Assembly: GCA_947455025.1 (NCBI GenBank)
Contig: CANGLU010000004.1
Coordinates: 17,222 to 81,221 of the forward strand
Direction of reading: 5' to 3'
Length of the DNA stretch: 64,000 nt
Source of the DNA: Hyphomicrobiales bacterium
Lineage (GTDB): Bacteria; Pseudomonadota; Alphaproteobacteria; Rhizobiales; Beijerinckiaceae
The position numbers and the translations under genes are program-made. The stretch's first letter is position 1. Every line of letters begins with the position of its first letter. Under the pieces are notes generated by a model that searched no databases, was not told the DNA's origin, and saw nothing but the letters and a program-made list of their open reading frames with translations. This document shows positions 1 through 10,730 of this stretch, in pieces.

Positions 1-1136
1 CGATCTAAAAAGCTAGTGATCGCGCCATCATTTTCACGCGGCAGAAGCGAACAGGTAATATAGGCTATCCGCCCGCCACTTTTGACATATTGAGAAGCTC
101 TATCAAGTACTTCCGACTGCTCTTTAATTCGATCTTCGAGCGCATTTGGACGTACACGCCATTTTGCATCAGGGTTGCGGCGCCATGTACCTGTGCCAGT
201 GCAGGGAGCATCAACCACAACTAAGTCGACGTGCCCTTCAAGACCCTCTAACGGCTCGTCCTCTTTCCCCTTAGGGGAGCGAACCTGAACATTTCGAACG
301 CCTGCCCGTGTCATGCGGTCAAAGATCGGAGCCAACCGTCTTTTATCATTATCGGTCGCGAAGATTTGCCCGCGGTTATCCATCAAAGCTGCTAGAGCAA
401 GCGTTTTTCCACCACCGCCAGCGCATAAATCAATGATTTGCATACCCGGATCGGGTGCAGCGAGCATCGCCGCCAATTGCGAACCCTCGTCCTGAATTTC
501 ATAGGCCCCTTTTTGAAAGGCAGGCTCCGATTGAACCGATACGGCACGCCCGTCTTCGAGTGGCATAATTCGCATTCCAACGGGCGAAAAATCTGCCGTC
601 TTCACATTCAAATGCGATAACTGCTCGAGAACAGCTTCTGGCTCCGCCTTCAACGTATTGACACGAATATCAACGGGCGCGCGGCTTGCGAGGGCCGATA
701 ACTCCTCCACCCTGCTATCGCCAAATGCGGTTTGAAATTCACCATCAAGCCATTCGGGATAATCGCCCGCAACCCATGCGGGCGCTCCATCAAGCGTGCC
801 CGACGTTAACGCCAGTCGCTCGTTGTCAGACAATGGCTGAGGCGCAAATCGGCTCCCATCACAGAGGGCCGAAATCGCATTAACGTCGAGACCGCGCGAT
901 AGCTTTAACGTTCCCAGCAGCATGGCACGGGAACTCTCGCTCCCCATAATAAATCCAGCCGAAGCGCGGCGGCGCAACGCGTCATGGACCAAAGCCGATA
1001 TTCCGGCGCGGTCACCCGAACCGGCAAACCGATGAGAAAGACCCCAATCTTTTAGAACATCATTGGCAGGTCGCCTGCGTGCAGCAATATCATCCAAAAT
1101 TTCGATCGCAGCCGATAACCGGGCAGAAGGTGTCAT
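1..1136 (-). CDS. rsmB: RsmB/NOL1-NOP2-Sun family rRNA (cytosine-C5) methyltransferase, 3' end cut by window
   Basis: Partial gene read leftward off the window start; 378 codons are present, so roughly the last 50 of a ~430-residue family protein are missing. The product is a SAM-dependent methyltransferase that makes 5-methylcytosine in 16S rRNA. Visible landmarks are an N-terminal NusB-like helical part, the SAM loop DLCAGGGGKT, the motif IV cysteine in DAPCTGTGTW, and the catalytic TC pair in YITCSLLPREN close to the window edge (Cys codon at 51-53). The frame is open from ATG 1136; the nearby ATG at 1141 runs into TGA at once. It lies 43 bases downstream of guaB on the same strand, an arrangement common in Rhizobiales, so the two are probably co-transcribed. 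The exact target base is inferred from the family. Confidence 0.9.
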   Translation of the reverse strand, partial: MTPSARLSAAIEILDDIAARRRPANDVLKDWGLSHRFAGSGDRAGISALVHDALRRRASAGFIMGSESSRAMLLGTLKLSRGLDVNAISALCDGSRFAPQPLSDNERLALTSGTLDGAPAWVAGDYPEWLDGEFQTAFGDSRVEELSALASRAPVDIRVNTLKAEPEAVLEQLSHLNVKTADFSPVGMRIMPLEDGRAVSVQSEPAFQKGAYEIQDEGSQLAAMLAAPDPGMQIIDLCAGGGGKTLALAALMDNRGQIFATDNDKRRLAPIFDRMTRAGVRNVQVRSPKGKEDEPLEGLEGHVDLVVVDAPCTGTGTWRRNPDAKWRVRPNALEDRIKEQSEVLDRASQYVKSGGRIAYITCSLLPRENDGAITSFLD

Positions 1137-1179
1137 GTCATATCTTTCAGCGCGCCGAACGGACGCGTTACGCCCGACT

Positions 1180-2703
<1,524 letters not shown>

Positions 2704-2841
2704 TCATATGCGACGCACCGCGTCATTGAAATATGAATTGGCACTGGGACCTATCACGGTCACTCGAAAACTAAAAGTCAGAGAGTGAAATTTTTGAAAA
2801 TATTCATCAAATGACTAAACACTTCGCGGGATAACGGGCCC

Positions 2842-3576
2842 TCAAGTGTCAAATTCATCAACATTGGGCGTAAGCGCACCTCTTGATCCGCGATATCCGG
2901 TCGCAACAACGTAAAGCTCTGCCGAATCGGCCCGACTTGCCGCCGGCTTATAGTGCCGAACCACAGCGAAATCGCGTTTCAAATTGGCCAAAAGCTCCCC
3001 CTCGGTGCCACCTTGCAACACCTTTGCGAGGAAAACACCGCCGGGGGCGAGGACTTCACGAGCGAAATCGGCAGCTAATTCCGCCAATGCCACGATCTTC
3101 AAATGATCGGTTTTCTTATGCCCAGTCGTATTGGCCGCCATATCCGACATAACGACATCAGCGTCACCGCCGAGCATCTCCTTTAACCGCTCGGGTGCAT
3201 CCTCGAGAAGAAAATCCATGACCTGAAAGTCAACGCCCGCGATCGGCTCGATTTCTAAAAGGTCAATCCCGACGACTTTGCCGCGCCCTTTGTCCGAGCC
3301 AACGATCTTTGCCGCGACCTGCGCCCATCCACCGGGGGCTGCTCCCAGATCAACAATTCGACCGCCCGATTTGAACAATTTGAATTTTTCATTGAGTTCA
3401 ATGATTTTGAACGCGGCTCGCGAGCGGTAACCCTCCCGTTTGGCCCGCGCCACAAAAGGATCGTTTAACTGACGCTCGAGCCATCTGGTTTGCGAAACGG
3501 TTCGCCTTTTTGACGATTTAACGCGTTGCTTTAACGATCGCCCGCCTTCACGGCCTGAACTATTTTCGGATGTCAT
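2842..3576 (-). CDS. rlmE: 23S rRNA 2'-O-ribose methyltransferase RlmE (FtsJ)
   Basis: SAM-dependent methyltransferase that modifies the 2'-OH of a uridine in the A loop of 23S rRNA. Family marks seen: GYRSRAAFK near the start with the first catalytic Lys, the SAM-binding [12 protein letters not shown], the catalytic Asp in VVMSDMA, the Lys in FLAKVLQGG and the Glu in [13 protein letters not shown], giving the K-D-K-E tetrad. About 40 basic residues precede the domain. The frame opens at 3603, but ATG 3576 overlaps the upstream ppx stop as ATGA, a standard coupling arrangement, so I place the start there (244 residues). Confidence 0.93.
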   Translation of the reverse strand: MTSENSSGREGGRSLKQRVKSSKRRTVSQTRWLERQLNDPFVARAKREGYRSRAAFKIIELNEKFKLFKSGGRIVDLGAAPGGWAQVAAKIVGSDKGRGKVVGIDLLEIEPIAGVDFQVMDFLLEDAPERLKEMLGGDADVVMSDMAANTTGHKKTDHLKIVALAELAADFAREVLAPGGVFLAKVLQGGTEGELLANLKRDFAVVRHYKPAASRADSAELYVVATGYRGSRGALTPNVDEFDT

Positions 3577-4649
3577 GCTCGACCCGCCCGTGTCTGCGGC
3601 CAAACGCCATCATCCGTCATGAGCTGCATGAGTATGCCCTCACGCAAGCCTCGGTCCGCCACCCGAACGCGATCCGATGGAAAAACCTGTCGAATCGCAT
3701 CGAGAATGGCGCAGCCCGATAAAACCAAATCGGCCCGCTCGGTACCAATACAGGCGCTAGCTTCGCGCTCCTGATAGGTCATTTTGAGCAATCGCTCAAC
3801 GATCACGCTAATCTCACCGCTTTTCATCCAAATGCCGTCAACCGCCCGCCGATCATAACGTGGCAGCCCCAAATGCACCCCAGCCAAAGTTGTAACGGTG
3901 CCCGACGTCCCAAGCAGATGAAAATTTATCGGCCGCGTGGCGTCTCCCAAGGCTTGAACAAAAGGCTGCAAAAGCTCAACAACCTCACCTACCATAATAT
4001 CATAGAGCTCTGGCGTGACATGGCGCCCACCGTGCCGCTCAGCGAGGCTCACGACACCTACCGGCAGCGAGGACCATTCCCGTATCCGATGGCGCACGGT
4101 CTGCTTCGCCTGACTTTCTTGATCCAACCAAACGATCTCGGTGGAACCGCCGCCAATATCAAACAAGACAACGCTTTCCGCCGCCGGATCCGCCAAGGCC
4201 GCGCACCCTGACGCCGCCAATACGGCCTCTGTTTCGCGGTCTATGATTTCAAGCCTTAAGCCGGTTTCATTTTCGACTCGGGCGATAAATGCTTCGCTGT
4301 TCTTCGCTGCCCTGCAAGCTTCCGTGGCGATCAACCTTGCACGGGTAACGCCACGGTGATCCATTTTAGAGCGACAAATTTTAAGGGCTTCGATTGTCCG
4401 GAGAATCGCCGCTTCACTCAAATGCTGGGTTACGCCCAACCCTTCCCCTAAGCGAACAATGCGGGAAAATGCGTCGACAACACGAAACCCATCCTTAGAC
4501 GGTCTTGCCATGAGCAGACGACAATTATTGGTGCCAAGGTCCAGCGCGCCATAAATAATAGACGCAGCTCCACGGTGGGTTCGGCGTTCCATCGAACGCG
4601 ATCCATTCAAGCCCATTTCATTCTTACGCTGGACAAATGCCCGCGACAT
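3573..4649 (-). CDS. ppx: Ppx/GppA family exopolyphosphatase / pppGpp phosphohydrolase
   Basis: Member of the actin-like ASKHA phosphatases that hydrolyse polyphosphate or pppGpp; sequence alone does not say which. Seen: the phosphate-1 loop [12 protein letters not shown] near residue 35 and the phosphate-2 loop [12 protein letters not shown] around residue 150. It has the short form of about 350 residues, without the HD-like C-terminal domain of E. coli Ppx, as is usual next to rlmE in alphaproteobacteria. The start is uncertain: the frame runs to a TTG at 4709, with ATGs at 4649, 4616 and 4592; 4592 has a GGA about nine bases upstream. Its stop overlaps the rlmE start (ATGA), so the two are translationally coupled. 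Confidence 0.88.
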   Translation of the reverse strand: MSRAFVQRKNEMGLNGSRSMERRTHRGAASIIYGALDLGTNNCRLLMARPSKDGFRVVDAFSRIVRLGEGLGVTQHLSEAAILRTIEALKICRSKMDHRGVTRARLIATEACRAAKNSEAFIARVENETGLRLEIIDRETEAVLAASGCAALADPAAESVVLFDIGGGSTEIVWLDQESQAKQTVRHRIREWSSLPVGVVSLAERHGGRHVTPELYDIMVGEVVELLQPFVQALGDATRPINFHLLGTSGTVTTLAGVHLGLPRYDRRAVDGIWMKSGEISVIVERLLKMTYQEREASACIGTERADLVLSGCAILDAIRQVFPSDRVRVADRGLREGILMQLMTDDGVWPQTRAGRA

Positions 4650-4754
4650 CCCGATCCGACCAAAATTACTGTTCAGACCAATGGTAACACCATGGAAGCA
4701 GCGCTGCAAAGCTTCATATCGGCTCGCACAACTTCCATATGATCGACAATATCG

Positions 4755-5168
4755 TTAATTCAACGATCTAGCCTGTGATAATTGTTCCATAGCTTTCGCC
4801 AAACGGGCCGGAATAACCGGTTTTGTTATTAAAGCGTCAAATCCGGCATTGCGTGCCTCATCAACGAGAGCCCGTGTTGCCCGCGATGCAACAAGGACGG
4901 ATCTAGGAATCTTCGATGAGGATTGGCTCAATTGAACCATACGACAAATCTCTGCCGATGAGAGCACGGGCATATTTTCGTCAATAATAACGAGATCAAC
5001 ACTCAATTGGCCTAAACAATCAAACATTGAGCGCAACGAATCGGCCGTCCAGATGGCGGCATATCCATAACCTGACAGTATTTCGACGAGTAGTCCGCGA
5101 AAATATCGATCAGGACTAACGACAAGAACGCCAAGCCGCTTGGCTGCAGGTGCATTTGTTTGGTTCAT
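4755..5168 (-). CDS. Single-domain response regulator receiver protein
   Basis: A stand-alone receiver (CheY-like) domain with no output domain. From the ATG at 5168 (137 residues) the first strand LGVLVVSPDRYF carries one acidic residue where most receivers have two. The phosphoacceptor Asp is in LVIIDENMP (about 63), the Thr/Ser position is Ser in VLVAS (about 95), and the conserved Lys is in ITKPV (about 116). The frame continues to a TTG at 5204, but the ATG keeps the whole domain. No histidine kinase lies nearby; it sits between the RND operon and ppx in the same direction. It may be a phosphate sink or act by protein contact. Partner unknown. Confidence 0.75.
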   Translation of the reverse strand: MNQTNAPAAKRLGVLVVSPDRYFRGLLVEILSGYGYAAIWTADSLRSMFDCLGQLSVDLVIIDENMPVLSSAEICRMVQLSQSSSKIPRSVLVASRATRALVDEARNAGFDALITKPVIPARLAKAMEQLSQARSLN

Positions 5169-5281
5169 CGCGACTAACTGGGGCTGCGCTAAAATGGGAT
5201 ACAACCCTAATCATGCACCACCAATATGAAGCGAGGCCAAAGAATTTCGTTAAAATAACACTATTTCAGCGACAATCCTCG

Positions 5282-8200
5282 TTATTCCGCCGGTAATATC
5301 GCAGTCTCGGCCAACTCGGTTCTAGGTTTTCCCTTTAAGAAGGTATCGATCTTATCGAGATAAATATAGACTACCGGCGTAATAAACAATGTGAGGATCT
5401 GCGATACGGCTAGACCGCCGACAACAGCAATACCCAAGGGTTGCCGCAATTCCGAACCCGCTCCCGAGCCCAACGCGATTGGCAAGGTGCCGAACAAAGC
5501 GGCAAAGGTCGTCATCATAATGGGCCGAAACCTAATCAAAGCAGCCTCACGAATGGCCGCAATCGCCGTCGCGCCCTCAGCCCGTTTTTCCAAGGCAAAA
5601 TCCACCATCATGATGGCGTTCTTTTTTACGATGCCAACCAGCATCAAAATGCCGATAATGGCGATCACCGATAGATCGAGGTTAAAATATTGCAGGGCTA
5701 ACAGTGCCCCCAACCCGGCCGAAGGCAGACCAGACAAGATCGTAATGGGGTGAATAAAGCTCTCATACAGGACGCCCAAAACAATATAAATAACAACAAC
5801 GGCAGCTAGAATAAGAAGCCCCTGCCCTTTCAGAGAATCTTGAAACTGTGCAGCAGACCCCGAGAAGCCGGGCGTTACGACCGCCGGTAATCCCACTATC
5901 TTTTCCGCCCCTCGAATAGCATCGACCGCCTGGCCCAATGAAACACCCGGCGCCAAATTAAAAGAAATGGTAACAGCCGGTTGCTGCGACTGACGATTAA
6001 TTGTCAAAGGCCCAATGTTTCGCCGTATCGAAGCGACGGCTTGAAGCGGAACGGTTTGACCGGACGAGCTTCTTACGAATAGCCTTTGTAAGGCCGTCGG
6101 ATCAGACTGATAATCCCGATTGGCTTCCATAATCACGGCATAGTCTGATGCTGACGTGTAAATCGTCGATATCTGACGGGTCCCAAAAGCGTTATAAAGC
6201 GTTTGTCGAATGGCATCAGACGACACACCCAGATTAGCCGCCTTTTCGCGATCTAAGTCGACCACAATTTGCGGATTAGCAATTTGAAGATCGCTTGTAA
6301 CGTCACGAAGCTCAGGGGTCTTGGCCAGTTGCTCACGCATTTTTGGAGCTGATCCAAACAGCGCTTCAATATCAGCCGACTGCAGCGTGTATTGATACTG
6401 CGCTCGAGATAAACGGCCCGCATTTAAATTTAAATTTTGGATCGGAATAAATACCGATGTGATACCTGGAACCTGCGATGTTGCCTTTCTAAGGCGCGCA
6501 ATAATCTTTGATACATCATCGCGTGACGCACGAGGCTTCAGCTGAATAAACATGAAGCCCTGATTGGTTGCACCAAAACCAACCGCGGCGGTGAAATAAT
6601 CAACCGCAGGATCCTTCGCCACGATCTGATTGATCTGAATTTGATGGGCCGACATCGCTTCAAATGAAATATCAGGCGCAGCTTCGGTTGACGCCCGTAA
6701 CAGTCCCGTATCCTCTTGCGGAAAGAAGCCCTTTGGAATGTCACCATAGAGCTTAGCAGTAAGACCTAGGGTTGCGATCGTTAAAACCAGCACAACGAGG
6801 CGGATCTTTAAAATAAAATCAAGCGATACTTGATAAAGATACAACACGCCATTAAAGCCCGCATCGACCGTCCGTGCGAACAGTCCTGGCTTCTTATGCG
6901 CATCGTGAGATGATAAAACCCGCGCACAAACCATAGGCGTCAAGGTCAGCGAGACAAAGCCCGATACAAGAATGGCTACCGAGATCGTTGCGGCAAATTC
7001 ACGGAACACTCGGCCGACGACTCCGCCCATGAAAAACACGGGAATAAAAACCGCAACCAGCGATAGGGTGATCGAGATAATCGTAAAACCAATCTCGCGC
7101 GCCCCAAGCAAGGCTGCCGCAAATGGCTTCATGCCTTCCTCGACATGACGAACAATGTTTTCAAGCATAACAATTGCATCGTCGACCACAAAACCAACCG
7201 ATAGCGTCAATGCAAGCAACGAAATATTGTCAATTGAATAGCCAAACATATACATGGCTGCAAACGTACCAACCAGCGAAACTGGCAAGGCGAGTGCTGG
7301 AATAATAGTGGCTGACAGCGATTTTAAGAAGATAAAAATCACCATGATAACGAGAGCCATCGCTAAAATAAGCGAGAACTGAACGTCCGATACGGCCTCG
7401 CGGATGGGAATCGAACGATCCGTCAAAATATCCATTGAAACAGATGCCGGCAGCTGGTCGCGGTAAGCGGGAATTTTTGCCTTTACTTGATCTACAACAT
7501 CAACCGTATTGGCGTCTGATTGACGATAAACCGCCAGGAGGATCGAACGATCCGATACATACCAGCTCGCTGTTTGGTCATTTTCGACTGAGTCACGGAC
7601 GGTTGCAATATCGGCTAGTTTTACCGGCACACCATTTTTTGACGAAACAACGATCGATCCATAATCCGATGCCGATCGCAATTGCCCCGATGCTTCAATC
7701 GTTACAAGCTGCCGGCTGCCACGTAGTGTTCCCGTTGGTTGATTTGAATTCGCGTCCGATACGCTTTTCTGGATATCAGCGAAGGAAAGCCCGCGGGCCG
7801 AAACAGCTTCGGGATCAGCAGAAATGCGAACTGCATATTTTTGTTGGCCAAAAATTTGAACTTGGGCAACGCCATTAATCTGCGAAATTTGCTGTTGCAG
7901 AATTTGCTCGGCGTAGTCATTCACTTTCGATAGAGGAAGCGTCGATGACCGTAAGGCTAAAAATAAGACGGGTTGATCGGCTGGATTAACTTTTCTAAAA
8001 CTTGGCGGATTCGGTAAATCGGCAGGTAACCGTCTAAGCGATCCACTAATAGCCGCTTGAACATCCAATGCCGCTCCATCAATATTCCGATCGAGATCAA
8101 ATTGAAGCGTTATGTTTGTCGAGCCAAGGCTCGAAATCGACGTCATCGAGGTTACGCCTGAAATCGTCGAAAACTGACGTTCAAGGGGAGCAGCAACCGA

Positions 8201-8383
8201 TGATGCCATGCTTTCAGGGCTCGCGCCTGGTAAATTGGCGGAGATACTTATTGTCGGAAAATCCACCCGTGGTAATGCAGCAACAGGTAGGAGTCTGTAT
8301 GCAAAAAGTCCGAAAATAATAAACGATAGTGTAATTAGCGTCGTCATTACCGGACGACGAATGCAAAGCTCTGAAATCGACAT
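5282..8383 (-). CDS. RND efflux transporter, inner-membrane pump (HAE1/MdtB-MdtC type)
   Basis: A 1033-residue proton-driven pump of the resistance-nodulation-division family. The start MSISELCIRRPVMTTL is followed by the first membrane helix, a large periplasmic loop, a block of helices with the paired aspartates of TM4 in VGFVVDDAIVMLENI, a second loop after about residue 540, and the final helix block with the Lys of TM10 in GIVKKNAIMMVDFALEK. Length and motifs are complete. Its ATG directly abuts the adaptor stop (TAAATG), so translation is coupled. The opening residues and overall length look most like the MdtB/MdtC branch rather than AcrB, but substrate cannot be read. No outer-membrane channel gene is next to it, so it must borrow a TolC-like protein from elsewhere. 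Confidence 0.93.
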   Translation of the reverse strand: MSISELCIRRPVMTTLITLSFIIFGLFAYRLLPVAALPRVDFPTISISANLPGASPESMASSVAAPLERQFSTISGVTSMTSISSLGSTNITLQFDLDRNIDGAALDVQAAISGSLRRLPADLPNPPSFRKVNPADQPVLFLALRSSTLPLSKVNDYAEQILQQQISQINGVAQVQIFGQQKYAVRISADPEAVSARGLSFADIQKSVSDANSNQPTGTLRGSRQLVTIEASGQLRSASDYGSIVVSSKNGVPVKLADIATVRDSVENDQTASWYVSDRSILLAVYRQSDANTVDVVDQVKAKIPAYRDQLPASVSMDILTDRSIPIREAVSDVQFSLILAMALVIMVIFIFLKSLSATIIPALALPVSLVGTFAAMYMFGYSIDNISLLALTLSVGFVVDDAIVMLENIVRHVEEGMKPFAAALLGAREIGFTIISITLSLVAVFIPVFFMGGVVGRVFREFAATISVAILVSGFVSLTLTPMVCARVLSSHDAHKKPGLFARTVDAGFNGVLYLYQVSLDFILKIRLVVLVLTIATLGLTAKLYGDIPKGFFPQEDTGLLRASTEAAPDISFEAMSAHQIQINQIVAKDPAVDYFTAAVGFGATNQGFMFIQLKPRASRDDVSKIIARLRKATSQVPGITSVFIPIQNLNLNAGRLSRAQYQYTLQSADIEALFGSAPKMREQLAKTPELRDVTSDLQIANPQIVVDLDREKAANLGVSSDAIRQTLYNAFGTRQISTIYTSASDYAVIMEANRDYQSDPTALQRLFVRSSSGQTVPLQAVASIRRNIGPLTINRQSQQPAVTISFNLAPGVSLGQAVDAIRGAEKIVGLPAVVTPGFSGSAAQFQDSLKGQGLLILAAVVVIYIVLGVLYESFIHPITILSGLPSAGLGALLALQYFNLDLSVIAIIGILMLVGIVKKNAIMMVDFALEKRAEGATAIAAIREAALIRFRPIMMTTFAALFGTLPIALGSGAGSELRQPLGIAVVGGLAVSQILTLFITPVVYIYLDKIDTFLKGKPRTELAETAILPAE

Positions 8384-9517
8384 TTACTGCGCTCCCGTGG
8401 AAGCGCCCTTAGGCTCAACCTTAACACCATCTACCAACTGAATTTGACCGTCGGTGACAAGCTTTTCACCCCCCGAAAGACCTTCAATAATTTCAGTTTG
8501 ACCGTCTACTGTTCGCCCCACTTTAACAGGCGTCACCTTTGCTCGGCCATCCGACACAACAAACACCAATGACCCTTTGGGGCCAGATTGGACCGCCTCC
8601 CTTGGGGCGCTGACAACATTGTCCGGAACCTTCAAGGTGACGCGCACATTGCAAAGCGATCCAGGCCACAAGGTCTCATTCGCGTTTTCAAAAAGCGCAC
8701 GAACCGTAACCGTACCAGAAGACGTATCGATGGCATTATCCACGACAGCTATCTTTCCAATCGATACGGTGCCTGAGCCCTGAAAAGTAGCTTCAACCTT
8801 GGCCGAAGGATCATTTAATGCTGTTTTGATATCAGGCAAGAACCGCTGCGGCACACTAAAGGCAACATAAATCGGCGATATCTGATTAATGATGGCAAAT
8901 GGCACGCTTCCGTCGCCCGTCTTTGCAATATTACCGACCCGAATGCCCGCGACACCAACCCGCCCACTAATCGGCGCCGTAATTGTGTAGTAGCTGAGCT
9001 GCACCTTCAAACTATCGAGCGCCGCTCGGTCGGCCGCAAGTTGGGCTGAAAACGTCGCAACCTGGGTTTTGCTGTTTTCTAAATTAACTTTTGACGCAAA
9101 TTCATTTGCAGCCAATGCTTCATTTCGAACAACGTCCCGCTGCGCCTGTTCGAGCTGGGCTGATGTTCGAGCAACCGTTGCCTCTGCCTGTCGTATTTGT
9201 GCTTCGATGCTCCGCTGATCCAAGCGGACTAGAACATCACCCGCATGGACCACAGCACCATCTGCAAAGGCTACATCGATAATCTGCCCCTCGACGCGCG
9301 GACGAAGGGTGACGGAAGAGACCGGTTGAACAGTCCCGATCGTGTCAATCCTCACCGGCAAGGAGCCAAGTTTCGCCTCGCCTAACAAAACCGGGACAAC
9401 ACGTTCGGGTTGTCCGGTCGGCGCCGAAGTCTGTGCGCTACTGACAGACGGTAAAAGGGTCGGCAAAATAAAGGCCGCAACTGCGATAACTGAGCTATAG
9501 TTTTTAGCTTCCAACAT
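8384..9517 (-). CDS. RND efflux periplasmic adaptor (membrane fusion protein)
   Basis: A 377-residue MdtA/AcrA-type adaptor that links the pump to an outer-membrane channel. An N-terminal signal peptide (about 28 residues, ending SVSSAQ) has no lipobox cysteine. Then come a first barrel-sandwich half (VTLRPRVEGQIIDVAFADG), a coiled-coil hairpin rich in Ala, Gln and Arg (about residues 115-170), the second lipoyl half (YYTITAPISGRVGVAG), and the beta-barrel and membrane-proximal domains with VDGQTEIIEGLSGGEKLV. The ATG at 9517 begins the signal peptide. It is the first gene of a two-gene operon with the pump; a small inverted repeat lies about 107 bases upstream. No adjacent regulator gene is present. 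Confidence 0.92.
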   Translation of the reverse strand: MLEAKNYSSVIAVAAFILPTLLPSVSSAQTSAPTGQPERVVPVLLGEAKLGSLPVRIDTIGTVQPVSSVTLRPRVEGQIIDVAFADGAVVHAGDVLVRLDQRSIEAQIRQAEATVARTSAQLEQAQRDVVRNEALAANEFASKVNLENSKTQVATFSAQLAADRAALDSLKVQLSYYTITAPISGRVGVAGIRVGNIAKTGDGSVPFAIINQISPIYVAFSVPQRFLPDIKTALNDPSAKVEATFQGSGTVSIGKIAVVDNAIDTSSGTVTVRALFENANETLWPGSLCNVRVTLKVPDNVVSAPREAVQSGPKGSLVFVVSDGRAKVTPVKVGRTVDGQTEIIEGLSGGEKLVTDGQIQLVDGVKVEPKGASTGAQ

Positions 9518-9623
9518 TTATTTTCCAAACCGTTCTCGTTCACCAATTGACCCGTCTTCGACCCATAAAGCATGGGGATACGTGACGTTAAAAAGACATA
9601 TGACCTGCTTTTGCTATCGGATC

Positions 9624-9643
9624 ACATGAAATTTTTGTCATGT
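9624..9643. promoter_or_regulatory. Inverted repeat upstream of RND operon, possible operator
   Basis: The arms ACATGA and TCATGT are perfectly complementary and are separated by eight A/T-rich bases. On the minus strand the sequence just upstream also repeats TGACA three times. It sits 107 bases before the adaptor ATG, where a repressor or activator could act, but no regulator gene is adjacent and the arms are short, so this is a weak candidate. Confidence 0.3.
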
Positions 9644-9741
9644 TGATCTGTCAAATACTTGTCACGGCGGCTTCGCTTCGATAAGGAACCTTACCAGACT
9701 CGATCGTTAGACGAGTAAATCTTGCATTTGCACCTTTATGG

Positions 9742-9815
9742 TGGGGGATAGTTCAACGGTAGAACAGCGGACTCTGACTCCGTTAATCTTGGTTCGAATC
9801 CAGGTCCCCCAGCCA
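9742..9815 (+). tRNA. tRNA-Gln (anticodon CTG)
   Basis: A 74-base cloverleaf with encoded CCA. The seven-pair acceptor stem is TGGGGGA with TCCCCCA, followed by discriminator G and CCA. The D arm holds AGTTCAACGGTAGAAC, the anticodon stem GCGGA pairs with TCCGT around the loop CTCTGAC, giving anticodon CTG (reads CAG, glutamine), and the T arm has GGTTCGAATCC. It lies between the divergent RND operon and two unidentified genes on its own strand. A Gln isoacceptor for CAA would need another gene outside the window. I saw no repeated 3' tRNA segment downstream that would mark an integration site. Confidence 0.97.
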
Positions 9816-9820
9816 AAATG

Positions 9821-9855
9821 GCTCAAATTTCTCCCGAAATAAGCAAATTTTGAGC
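9821..9855. terminator. Possible hairpin after tRNA-Gln
   Basis: GCTCAAA at 9821-9827 pairs with TTTGAGC at 9849-9855, and the stem can be extended through AAATTT with one bulge. It starts six bases after the tRNA CCA end and is followed by an A-rich, not T-rich, stretch, so it may aid 3' processing rather than terminate transcription. Confidence 0.3.
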
Positions 9856-9872
9856 AAAATCGATAAATTGTT

Positions 9873-10727
9873 ATGGTTTTTGCGGAAAGTAGCTATATAT
9901 TTGTATCGTTCGAGTACGAGCAAATGATGCCAAAGCGACAGCGATTTCCCATACCGCCCACGGCTGATGACATCGCCGCCGCACCTCTCGTGGTGAAAGA
10001 TGCGCTACGTGGGATACGCCGTAAATTGCGTAATATCTCTCCTGAAATTACGGAATCGGGCCTTTCGGGACAAAACTCGTCCCTTTTATCGCCTCTTGCC
10101 ATTGCAACAGCGCTTTTCAACGAAACCCGAAAAATTACATCGTTCGGGGAAGATATCGCTCGGGATATCTTATTTCGGCATCGAGATGAAGCGAGGCTTG
10201 CAGCCTTTGGGGCGGCGGGTTTCGGTAGACCGAGGCAAAAATTATCGGAAGGCCACCGCCATAATTTTGTCGCCTCACGCTACGCCGCTTTAAAAATACT
10301 GGCGCGCCAACTCGGAGCTGACGATCAACTTATCCTGGAACAACCCATCGATACGACCTATTTGAGACTTTTGGCACGATTTTCTGACGTCTCATCGGCT
10401 TCGCCATCTCAAAATGAGCTAAATTTTGATAAAATTGCCATATCGGCCATAGAACTCGAAAAATCAGGCGCGATCCAGCATCCTAAATCAGATCATCAGA
10501 CGCCCCATCGCGCCCAACTGATCTTCGCCGCTTTAGGATTGGCCGAGACCATCTTGAATCTATCGACCATTCATACAGTCGAGTCGACATTAGCCGCGTT
10601 AAACCTGGCCGCGGATGTTATCGTCTTGCGGAAACCGTCAATTGCGGCAATATTCGATGGGTTCGACCCGGAAGCTCAACTCTCTGCGGAATTTAGGCTG
10701 CTAGCCCCCCCTCTTACGGAGGCATAA
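9873..10727 (+). CDS. Hypothetical protein, first gene of an unidentified pair after tRNA-Gln
   Basis: I do not recognise this 284-residue protein. It has no signal peptide, no membrane helix and no metal-binding cysteine pattern. The N-terminal part is basic (PKRQRFPIPP, then ALRGIRRKLRNIS), the middle is helical and charged (GEDIARDILFRHRDEARLAAFG), and the C-terminal third is Ala/Leu-rich and probably helical (LIFAALGLAETILNLS). The start is uncertain: ATG 9873 has no good ribosome-binding site, and ATGs at 9924 and 9927 would remove an atypical 17-18 residue leader. It begins 57 bases after the tRNA and ends three bases before the next gene, so the two form one unit. Base and codon use look like the neighbours, so there is no sign of recent transfer. 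Confidence 0.7.
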   Translation: MVFAESSYIFVSFEYEQMMPKRQRFPIPPTADDIAAAPLVVKDALRGIRRKLRNISPEITESGLSGQNSSLLSPLAIATALFNETRKITSFGEDIARDILFRHRDEARLAAFGAAGFGRPRQKLSEGHRHNFVASRYAALKILARQLGADDQLILEQPIDTTYLRLLARFSDVSSASPSQNELNFDKIAISAIELEKSGAIQHPKSDHQTPHRAQLIFAALGLAETILNLSTIHTVESTLAALNLAADVIVLRKPSIAAIFDGFDPEAQLSAEFRLLAPPLTEA

Positions 10728-10730
10728 CCG

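Noticed and set aside
7435..7878. A 147-codon open frame opposite the RND pump gene
   Set aside because: Shadow of the pump frame; no ribosome-binding site or recognisable protein.
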